DNA from: Sulfoacidibacillus thermotolerans
Lineage (GTDB): Bacteria; Bacillota; Bacilli; Alicyclobacillales; SLC66
Reading direction: 5' to 3'
DNA: 64,000 bases
Assembly (NCBI RefSeq): GCF_003144315.1
Contig: NZ_MPDK01000010.1
Coordinates: 31,732 to 95,731 of the forward strand
A program made the translations under genes and the position numbers. Shown here piece after piece: positions 57,172-64,000 of this stretch (the first letter of the stretch is position 1; each line of letters starts with the position of its first letter). A model generated the notes under the pieces. The model had not been told where the DNA came from, did no database searches, and was given only the letters and a program-made list of their open reading frames with translations.

Positions 57172-59256
57172 TCAAGTATCGTTTGCATCTTTATAAAAAC
57201 CTGCTGAATCAGTAAGTTCTCCCTGTCCATAGCAAATCTTTTCATACCACTGCACAAACTGCATGAGTTTCCCCCGGTCATCGGGTGCACCTATGTTTTG
57301 TACATATTCGCGCAGTGTTTGTGAAGAAGCACGTGGACCATACTTGCGGTAAATTGGATCAAGTAGATCCTTCACGCCTTGCGCACTATCTGTCATCGTG
57401 ACATTGGACGAGATCAAATGGCTGCAATTGCGCCTCGAGGAAATCCGCCGCAACAGGAAAAAAGGGATCAGTCCGAATACTACAACACTCCCTGCCACAA
57501 AGACAAGCATTGACCATGTAGAGTGTGCAAAAACTGCAGAAATTGAAGTCAGCGACCTTTGTTTCAGAGTAGATCTCTTATCCATAGACGAAGGATCAAT
57601 CTGCCGCAAAACGCGTTTTGTTAAGGCTAGTTGCTGTACCCTTTGACTTTGTGGCCATGACGCAGGGGGTGTCGCGTCGAATGAAACCCACCCATATCCC
57701 GCAAACCAGATCTGTGTCCAGGCATGTGCATCTGTTCCACGCAATTCATACTCCTGCATTCTCCCTGAATCCCTTTTATCTGGAGGAACAGCGACAAATC
57801 CGATCGCATAGCGTGCAGGAATCCCCACCGCGCGCGCAAGTGTCGCCAAAGCACTTGCATATTGGTCACAATAACCCCGATGCGTCACAAATAAAAATTG
57901 GTCAACAGCGTCTTGTCCTGGTTTTAAAAATGGAATGTCCTTCGTCGCATAATGTTCATGTGTCCGCAAATACGCAATCAGCGCTTCTACTTTTTCATAC
58001 GTCCCACGAGCGCCTTGCGTGATCGCTCGGGCAAGTGCAACATCCCGCGCTGGAAAATCTGCAGGAAGCTCTAGATCAGTGGGAAATGCGTAAGCTAGGC
58101 TCCCATTACGCACCTGCAAAAGAGCTCTCGCGCTGATCCGGGGCACTTCAGAAACCACGGTATAAGTTGTTCCTGGGCCGACTTCTCCTAGTGAAAACGC
58201 ATCTGTCTGTGGATTAAATTGATACTGTTGAGAACGTTTTGCAGTCTCTACTGCAACAATTTGATCTGCCCCAAATAAAACTGGATAAGATCCTGAAACG
58301 ACTTCTACCGTTTGTCTCAGTTCCCGTTCATAGGGTGCACGTAAAGACACTCCACCAGATAATAAATTCATTTGAATCGGCGCACCTACAGGATACCAAT
58401 GCATCATCTGAGGTGTATTGGCCTTCCATTCTTGCCCTGTATAATCGCTATATATTTCCCCTAAGTAATAGGTGGGACGCTTAGCAAAGACACGTAAGAG
58501 CACGCGTGAAGTCCCAAGGAAGGGACCACCCAAATGACTGACATTCAGTGTATCAAATGCCGTTTGATCTCCCTGCCCCAAATTCGCCTGACGCCCCTCG
58601 ACAAGATGAGAATGTGCAAACCCATGCGCAAAAAATGATAGAAGAAGTCCACTTGTTACAAAAGAAACCAAAAGAACAGTCAAACGTATCGTCCATGGAA
58701 TAGAAAGTATTGATTCTGATCGCAGAGCATACAAACTCCCCGTCAATTCACTTGCAAACGCCAACAACACGAATTCCATGATCGCAAGACAAATACAAAG
58801 CGACAGTATAAACGACGGCTGTACAGGTTGAAGAAATAGCAGAATCGCTTCTGCCGCTGTCATCCAACTCCATAGCCACAGTGGTTTTTGCAAACTTTCT
58901 TCTAAAAGTTTTACGCTAAATGTGATAAAACCAAGTACTGCTACAGCTCGCACAAATACACTTGCATCAAGTCTACTTGGATCTCCCTGAATCATTCCAA
59001 AACACAGTTGCGCCATACTTTGAAAGGGATTATTCAGCTTTACAGGCATGCACAAAACGAGCAACAAGAATAGAAACCAGTAAATGAATCGGTTTTGTAA
59101 TCTGAAAACCAGCAGCAAAAAAAATAGATAGACGCTAACCCATAGGAGAACTGGCGTCACTTGCACAAAAACCACTGCAATCGTTACAAGAAAACCCCAC
59201 AGCACCAATCTCGCACTTATGTCCACAATGACTCGATCTCTGAGGAAAGTTAGCAT
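57172..59256 (-). CDS. yebA: Transglutaminase-like membrane protein (TgpA/YebA type)
   Basis: 694 residues. About six membrane helices (residues 12-210) lead into an extracytoplasmic transglutaminase-like domain with Cys in HRGYCDQYASAL, His in GTDAHAWTQIW and Asp in VSFDATPP, so the catalytic triad is complete. One more helix (about 585-610) and a cytoplasmic C-terminal tail (DUF4129-like) follow. The substrate is unknown. ATG overlaps the DUF58 gene by 7 bp. Part of a MoxR-DUF58-TgpA unit known in Bacillus as yeaC-yeaD-yebA. Confidence 0.9.
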   Translation of the reverse strand: MLTFLRDRVIVDISARLVLWGFLVTIAVVFVQVTPVLLWVSVYLFFLLLVFRLQNRFIYWFLFLLLVLCMPVKLNNPFQSMAQLCFGMIQGDPSRLDASVFVRAVAVLGFITFSVKLLEESLQKPLWLWSWMTAAEAILLFLQPVQPSFILSLCICLAIMEFVLLAFASELTGSLYALRSESILSIPWTIRLTVLLVSFVTSGLLLSFFAHGFAHSHLVEGRQANLGQGDQTAFDTLNVSHLGGPFLGTSRVLLRVFAKRPTYYLGEIYSDYTGQEWKANTPQMMHWYPVGAPIQMNLLSGGVSLRAPYERELRQTVEVVSGSYPVLFGADQIVAVETAKRSQQYQFNPQTDAFSLGEVGPGTTYTVVSEVPRISARALLQVRNGSLAYAFPTDLELPADFPARDVALARAITQGARGTYEKVEALIAYLRTHEHYATKDIPFLKPGQDAVDQFLFVTHRGYCDQYASALATLARAVGIPARYAIGFVAVPPDKRDSGRMQEYELRGTDAHAWTQIWFAGYGWVSFDATPPASWPQSQRVQQLALTKRVLRQIDPSSMDKRSTLKQRSLTSISAVFAHSTWSMLVFVAGSVVVFGLIPFFLLRRISSRRNCSHLISSNVTMTDSAQGVKDLLDPIYRKYGPRASSQTLREYVQNIGAPDDRGKLMQFVQWYEKICYGQGELTDSAGFYKDANDT

Positions 59257-60458
59257 CTCACGCCGCTCCCTTGCGCTTGCACCATAGACCAGTCATCTGG
59301 CGAAGAAATACAAGCAATCTGCCATCCGTGAGCACTCGCACGTGCAAATGCCTGTTGTTCCGACTCAGACATTACGGCTCCTGAGCAGAGATAAAAAACA
59401 AACGGAGATTGTTCCCAGGCTCTTTGCATTTCGATTCCCTCTAAAAAAGGAGATAAAGCCGTCGTAACAATCACTTGCATGCGCCCTTTGAGACTTCGCA
59501 AAACCCGCCAAACAGGCGTCGAATTAAGCCCAGCATGAGGGGCCATACGCGCTAAAACAGTGAGCAAGTCAGGCAATCCGCGACTGCCATTTGCCTGATA
59601 GATCTTTGAAGTAGCATCCCTTGTATCATAATACTCTACCGCGAGATGACGTTTTAAAACGTAAGTCGCAATGGATGCAGCAGCAGAAATTGCTAATTCG
59701 TATCTTTCATCTATCCCTTGAACATCTGTATGCGCATAGAAAACAAGCGACAATGCAATGTGATTCACATAATCCATTTCTTTCGAACGCAGCTCATTGG
59801 CTCGTGCAGACGCGAGCCAATGAATGTGATGAAGTGGGTCTCCAGGACGATATTTGCGGGTACCGATCACTTGACTACTTTCATCCGCAAGAACCGTTGT
59901 CTGAGCGCGTTCCTGACGCAACATCTGATCAAACCACGGCCAATGCAATAAGGGATCTATACGTGGATATACTAGCACCTCTGTATAACAAGGAACGATT
60001 ACGCGTTGCGTTAAGATCCCAAACCAATCCCTGCTATGAACAGTCAACGCATGAAATTCATAGATTCCACGCATCAAATCACGAAGTTCATAATTCACTA
60101 CATATTCTAATGCTTCCCTGCCCCGCGCTTGCCGCTCATAGACCAACGCAGTATCTATTATTCTATTAGGCAAAACCTCTTTAATCTGGACACGGGGTGA
60201 AAGTAGCCATAGAGACTTTGAACGTCTCACTGTAATTTGTACATGAACTGTCGCGCCAGCATACAGCACTGTCTCAGAGATTTTACGCGTAGCATATAAA
60301 GGAGTTTGCAAAACCATCCAAATCAAAGTTTCATAGATCGCCAAGCCAACATAGACGCCAAACAAGAACCATTCCGCACTCTCATTTCGCATGTACGCCC
60401 CGAAACAAAATGCGACTACCACTAGGTATAGAAAGATCAACACGTTCCATCCTCGCAC
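59250..60458 (-). CDS. yeaD: DUF58 domain protein (YeaD-like)
   Basis: 402 residues. Two N-terminal membrane helices (about 5-50) lead to a beta-rich section. The DUF58 core follows around GTRKYRPGDPLHHIHWLASAR, shortened here to its key part YRPGDPLHHIHW, and a von Willebrand A-like region. Such proteins are thought to be clients or partners of MoxR ATPases. GTG preceded by GGAGGTGAG. It lies between the MoxR gene and the transglutaminase gene with almost no gap, so one complex is likely. Confidence 0.88.
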   Translation of the reverse strand: MRGWNVLIFLYLVVVAFCFGAYMRNESAEWFLFGVYVGLAIYETLIWMVLQTPLYATRKISETVLYAGATVHVQITVRRSKSLWLLSPRVQIKEVLPNRIIDTALVYERQARGREALEYVVNYELRDLMRGIYEFHALTVHSRDWFGILTQRVIVPCYTEVLVYPRIDPLLHWPWFDQMLRQERAQTTVLADESSQVIGTRKYRPGDPLHHIHWLASARANELRSKEMDYVNHIALSLVFYAHTDVQGIDERYELAISAAASIATYVLKRHLAVEYYDTRDATSKIYQANGSRGLPDLLTVLARMAPHAGLNSTPVWRVLRSLKGRMQVIVTTALSPFLEGIEMQRAWEQSPFVFYLCSGAVMSESEQQAFARASAHGWQIACISSPDDWSMVQAQGSGVRC

Positions 60459-60461
60459 AGC

Positions 60462-61433
60462 TCACCTCCGCGGCATTGCGACAGGGACAGGAGTCTCCCT
60501 GGCAATTTGTTCAATAATCGCTTTTTCATCGCGTCTATTTAGATGCGCATGTGAATGTAAGAGTAGGCGATGACTGAGTACCGGGATCAACAGTCGCTTG
60601 ATGTCATCAGGGATCACATATCTTCGACCTTCCAGCCAGGCAAGTGCGCGCGCAGCTTTCGCCAAAGCAACTCCCCCTCGCGGTGACACGCCCAGAAAAA
60701 CATCTGGGTGCTGACGCGTCTTTGTGATGATCTCCACAATATATTGGAGTAAATTTTCCTCCACCCTCACTTGTCGTGCAGCTACTTGCCAAGCCAGCAC
60801 AGCTTGCGGATTTACGACTGAATGGACGGTCTCAATTCCTCTATCGCTAAGCGCCGCGCGCAAGACATCTTGTTCTTTGTCGGGTGTGGGATAACCAAGT
60901 GAGAGTTTCATCAAAAAACGATCAAGTTGTGCCTCAGGAAGTGCATAAGTACCTTCATACTCGATCGGATTTTGTGTAGCTAAAACGAAAAAGGGGGAGG
61001 GTAACTCATGTGTTGTCCCATCGCAAGAAACCGTGTGTTCTTCTAAAGCTTCAAGCAAAGCTGACTGCGTGCGCGGTGACGTTCGATTGATCTCATCTGC
61101 AAGCACGATCTGAGCAAAGATGGGCCCTGCTCGAAACTCGAATTGACGCGTCTCGCGATTGTATATTTCCGTGCCTGTCACATCAGATGGAAGTAAGTCA
61201 GGCGTAAATTGGATCCGATTGAAGTGACAATTTAAAGTTCTTGCTAATGCGCGCACGAGAAGTGTCTTCCCTACACCAGGAACATCCTCCAATAACACGT
61301 GACCACCAGCGACAACCGCAACTAGACACATAAAGATTGCTTCATTCTTGCCAACAACAACCTTTGCCACGTTATCAAGCACTTGTTGAATCTCTTCGGT
61401 GGTCCGCGGTGGCGTTACTTCCCCAAAACGCAC
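60462..61433 (-). CDS. yeaC: MoxR-family AAA+ ATPase (YeaC-like)
   Basis: 323 residues. Walker A EDVPGVGKT, Walker B IVLADEINR, sensor region FFVLATQNPIEYEGTYALPEAQLDRF (key part ATQNP), and the C-terminal lid domain with VSPRGGVALAKAARA. MoxR proteins act as chaperones for assembly of vWA/DUF58 partners. GTG start with GGGAG upstream. First gene of the yeaC-yeaD-yebA-guaA run. Confidence 0.93.
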   Translation of the reverse strand: MRFGEVTPPRTTEEIQQVLDNVAKVVVGKNEAIFMCLVAVVAGGHVLLEDVPGVGKTLLVRALARTLNCHFNRIQFTPDLLPSDVTGTEIYNRETRQFEFRAGPIFAQIVLADEINRTSPRTQSALLEALEEHTVSCDGTTHELPSPFFVLATQNPIEYEGTYALPEAQLDRFLMKLSLGYPTPDKEQDVLRAALSDRGIETVHSVVNPQAVLAWQVAARQVRVEENLLQYIVEIITKTRQHPDVFLGVSPRGGVALAKAARALAWLEGRRYVIPDDIKRLLIPVLSHRLLLHSHAHLNRRDEKAIIEQIARETPVPVAMPRR

Positions 61434-61492
61434 GCCGATTCACACTCCCATCAAAAATTGCCTTTTCCCCTCCATCTTTACATGCTCACACT

Positions 61493-61526
61493 AAAAACGC
61501 AATGCCACTTCGCAAGTGACATTGCG
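61493..61526 (-). terminator. Rho-independent terminator of the NCS1 permease gene
   Basis: A 13-bp stem (61498-61510 with 61514-61526, one G-U wobble) with a 3-nt loop is followed on the minus strand by TTTTT. It lies about 35 bp after the permease stop and upstream of the MoxR gene. Confidence 0.85.
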
Positions 61527-61559
61527 CCTTTTTCGAAACAGCACAGCAGTAAAAAATTT

Positions 61560-62927
61560 TTAATCCAAACTCACTGACGCACGCTTTGCAAGACCATAAT
61601 AAATGAATCCTGCCACGACAAACCCCACGTAAAAGCTTATATCCGCTCCCCCCATAATTTTTGCTACTCGTCCCTCATAAAAAGGACCATTCATAAATGG
61701 CAAGGAACATATGATCCCTATTACAAAACTAAACACCCCTGGCCAATAAAAGCTACGTGAAGCACGAAAATCCGTTTTGACAATCTGATCACGCCGTAAA
61801 ATAAAGAAATCTGTGAACAGAACCCCAAGCCATGGTGTCATCCAATAACCGAGCATGAGAAGAAAGTTTTCATAATTTTGCTCAAAATGACCTGATCCAA
61901 ACAAACTCAATACAAGTCCAATCCCGCTCGCAACTACCGCAAGCAGCCAACGCGGCAGACGAATGCCTAATGCTCCCGCTGTCAGTGCATTTGAATATAA
62001 ATTGAGCGCATCAGCCGCGGTACCGCCAAGAACCACTGCAATCACTGCCAATGCACCAAATCCACCTGTTACAGCATGCAACGCAGATATCGGATCACTC
62101 GCATCCGCCCCAGCTAAAACTGCAACGAAAGCACCAACGAGTTCCAACCAAACAGAGGCGATCAAAGAGCCCCCAAAAACATGCCAGATAATACTTCTCC
62201 GATCTGTTCGCTCAGATAAATACCGGCTATAGTCAGAAGCATAGGGTCCCCAACTTCCTACATACGAAAAGGCTGCTGCAACCATCGTAGCAAAGAGTGG
62301 CCACAGACCCGAGGTCACAGGATGATACGCGGTCAATTGTCGAGTATGCAGTAACGCAACTAAGGTAATAATGGCAAACAAAACCGCCAAAACAATCGAC
62401 ATGAGGCGTTCATACGCGTGGATCAGATTGTGCCCATAGATAGCAAGTAAACCTTGAATGACTACGAGAAACAACGCACCTTGCCAAAAAGATAGTTGCG
62501 GGAACAATACGCGCAGTCCAAAAGTGCCCAGAATGTTATTGACCGCAAACCATCCAATCGTGCTTAGATAATTGAATAAAGCAGGAATGAATCCCCCAAT
62601 ACGCCCAAAAGAAAAGCGGCCAATCATCAATTGGGGCAATCCGTATGTCGGCCCCATTGCAGCACTCATACCTAATAGCAGACTACCCGCCACATTGCCA
62701 AGGAGAATCGCTAAAATCATCCACGGCCAAGGCAATCCTAAGCTCACTGGTAAAAAACCCAGTGCAAAATCTGCAATTGTCAAATTACTGCCTAGCCACA
62801 GCGTAAATTGACTGCGTACACTCCCATGGCGTTCCACTTGTCCTACTGTTTCGATCCCATACGGTTCAACCTGAAACGTGCGATTTCCATAGCGCGCTTC
62901 TTTTCGTTGCTTTAGGGACATCTCCAT
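61560..62927 (-). CDS. NCS1-family nucleobase permease (cytosine/purine/allantoin type)
   Basis: 455 residues, twelve predicted membrane helices. N-terminal VEPYGIETVGQVERHGS resembles the conserved segment before helix 1, and SNLTIADFALGFLPVSLG forms helix 1. The central SYVGSWGPYASDYSRYL is typical of this family. The substrate (cytosine, hypoxanthine, uracil or other) is not resolved; the nearby guaA is compatible with purine salvage. ATG preceded by GGGGTGG. Single gene with its own terminator. Confidence 0.88.
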   Translation of the reverse strand: MEMSLKQRKEARYGNRTFQVEPYGIETVGQVERHGSVRSQFTLWLGSNLTIADFALGFLPVSLGLPWPWMILAILLGNVAGSLLLGMSAAMGPTYGLPQLMIGRFSFGRIGGFIPALFNYLSTIGWFAVNNILGTFGLRVLFPQLSFWQGALFLVVIQGLLAIYGHNLIHAYERLMSIVLAVLFAIITLVALLHTRQLTAYHPVTSGLWPLFATMVAAAFSYVGSWGPYASDYSRYLSERTDRRSIIWHVFGGSLIASVWLELVGAFVAVLAGADASDPISALHAVTGGFGALAVIAVVLGGTAADALNLYSNALTAGALGIRLPRWLLAVVASGIGLVLSLFGSGHFEQNYENFLLMLGYWMTPWLGVLFTDFFILRRDQIVKTDFRASRSFYWPGVFSFVIGIICSLPFMNGPFYEGRVAKIMGGADISFYVGFVVAGFIYYGLAKRASVSLD

Positions 62928-63018
62928 CTTGCCACCCCGTTTATATACACTAGCAATGACACTATAAGTACACTACTGTATATACAATGTTGCTGAGGGA
63001 AAAGCAAGCGATTACCAG

Positions 63019-63882
63019 TTATTGATAGCCACGCAAATTTGCTAGTACAGCTCCTGCAAGAATAATTGTCCCTCCAATCATTTCATGTATACTTAAGTGC
63101 TCTCCTAACAATGAGATACCAAGAATCACCGTCCAAATTGGCAGTAAATTCATAAAAGGTGCCGATCGACTCGCCCCAACAACATGAACTCCTGACGTCC
63201 ATACAAAATAAGCGACAACAGAAGCTGCAGTACTAACGTAAAGTAAGGAAAGCCACGCAACTGGCGTCATGTGAATCGCTGTCGGCGAATACGACAAAAT
63301 TCCCGCAATCGCACTTGGAATTGCACCATAAATTGCGGCGCCAGCAGTCATTGTAAGTGGATCAATATGATGACTTCGCCTTTTTCCGAGTACGGTATAG
63401 AGTCCCCAAGCAACAGCTGCAATGACAAGTTCCAAATCGCCGAGCGAAAAAGTAAACGAAGAACCGCTTCCCGCCCCAAACAGTACGATTACACCGATCA
63501 CAGAGAGCACAATCCCAAGCCAAGCAATCAAGGGAGGTCGATCATGCAAAAACAGCACACTAAAGAGAAGGATAATAACCGGGATCATCCCTGAAATCAT
63601 TCCTGCTTGAGCAGCTGGTATAGACTTTAGCCCTAAATAAGTTAGTGTCGAAAAAGCAAACATCCCTACAAATCCAAGAATAGATAATATTTTCCACTCT
63701 CGTTTTAATGGGATCGATTTCCCTTGTAGGCGCAAAATCAGCCATAAAATAAAAGCAGAAATGACCCAGCGCACACCGTTAAGAAAATAAGCCGGCATAG
63801 CTGGAGCTAAGACCCGGCCAGCAATATAATTTCCACTCCATAAAAGGGTCGCAACAACTAAGAGTAAAATTCCCTTTTTCAC
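63019..63882 (-). CDS. EamA/DMT-family transporter
   Basis: 287 residues, ten membrane helices as two EamA repeats; LLWSGNYIAGRVL in helix 1 and GEHLSIHEMIGGTIILAG at the end are typical. GTG start with AAGGAGG at 9 nt. It is a second DMT transporter distinct from the one near 36 kb. The substrate is unknown. Upstream, about 50 bp away, lies the presumed 3' end of a group II intron. Confidence 0.87.
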   Translation of the reverse strand: MKKGILLLVVATLLWSGNYIAGRVLAPAMPAYFLNGVRWVISAFILWLILRLQGKSIPLKREWKILSILGFVGMFAFSTLTYLGLKSIPAAQAGMISGMIPVIILLFSVLFLHDRPPLIAWLGIVLSVIGVIVLFGAGSGSSFTFSLGDLELVIAAVAWGLYTVLGKRRSHHIDPLTMTAGAAIYGAIPSAIAGILSYSPTAIHMTPVAWLSLLYVSTAASVVAYFVWTSGVHVVGASRSAPFMNLLPIWTVILGISLLGEHLSIHEMIGGTIILAGAVLANLRGYQ

Positions 63883-63928
63883 TCGATAAATCCTCCTTCA
63901 ACGATAAATGGTGCACAAAACCGGTATA

Positions 63929-64000
63929 GGATCGAGTAGGAGGGGGCGGCTAGCCCCCGACCTCTCACACCACCGTACATGCGGGTCCGCATACGGCGGT
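63929..64000 (-). mobile_element. 3' end of a group II intron (domains V and VI), truncated by window edge
   Basis: Read on the minus strand, 64000-63969 folds as a domain V-like hairpin: ACCGCCGTA pairs with TACGGTGGT around a GCGG..CCGC tip. GTGTGAGAGG follows, then a second hairpin with GGGGG/CCCCC arms (63942-63958) and the tail CCTACTCGAT, as at the 3' end of bacterial group II introns. The intron body and any reverse transcriptase would lie beyond the window. The exact 3' junction near 63931 is estimated. Confidence 0.7.

Noticed and set aside
1..64000. CRISPR arrays, tRNA or rRNA genes
   Set aside because: No regularly spaced repeats, no tRNA-like cloverleaf and no rRNA sequence were noticed on reading; a formal search was not possible.

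Overview
The window looks like a chromosomal segment of a Gram-positive member of the Bacilli with moderate GC. The evidence is the ATP-regulated HPr kinase, the separate PurS/PurQ/PurL subunits, short HisG paired with HisZ, PurR-type and ArgR/AhrC-type operators, and the MoxR-DUF58-transglutaminase-guaA gene order known from Bacillus. The ftsE-ftsX-ctpB-minJ-uvrBA neighbourhood points the same way. An Alicyclobacillaceae-like acidophile is plausible, but the sequence alone does not prove the genus. No rRNA, tRNA or CRISPR array was seen.

Layout. 1-1.2 kb: the 3' part of argS on the plus strand, ending in a strong hairpin. 1.4-9.0 kb: a minus-strand oligopeptide ABC importer (ATPases, permeases, two nearly identical lipoprotein receptors, one broken by a single in-frame stop). 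9.2-13.9 kb: a histidine operon hisZ-G-H-A-F-IE that lacks hisD, hisB and hisC. 14-17.8 kb: hprK, an MsmX/UgpC-type sugar ABC ATPase, a PucR/CdaR-like regulator and csaA. 17.8-22.8 kb: uvrA and uvrB with a LexA-type box in front of uvrB. 22.8-28.1 kb: a lone motA-type gene, minJ-like, ctpB, ftsX, ftsE. 28.2-35 kb: argCBDFGH. 35-36.8 kb: small membrane protein, a possible 46-residue ORF and an EamA transporter. 36.8-48.1 kb: purBCSQLFMNHD without purEK, with a paired PurBox at its head.

48.3-53.0 kb is the least ordinary region: a plus-strand cluster of a four-cysteine mini-protein, a glycosyltransferase, a sugar/alcohol-phosphate nucleotidyltransferase, a CDP-alcohol phosphotransferase and a PolX-like protein. 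In the last, all three polymerase aspartates are replaced while the PHP metal site is intact. 53.0-54.8 kb carries argJ plus an N-acetylglutamate synthase under tandem ARG boxes with the same geometry as those at argC. 55-61.4 kb has an exported thioredoxin-like protein, guaA and the TgpA-DUF58-MoxR genes. 61.5-64 kb has an NCS1 permease, a second EamA transporter and, at the very edge, what looks like the 3' end of a group II intron.

The genes form a core of nucleotide and amino-acid biosynthesis (purine, GMP, arginine, part of histidine). Peptide and nucleobase import and DNA repair/cell division clusters lie between them.
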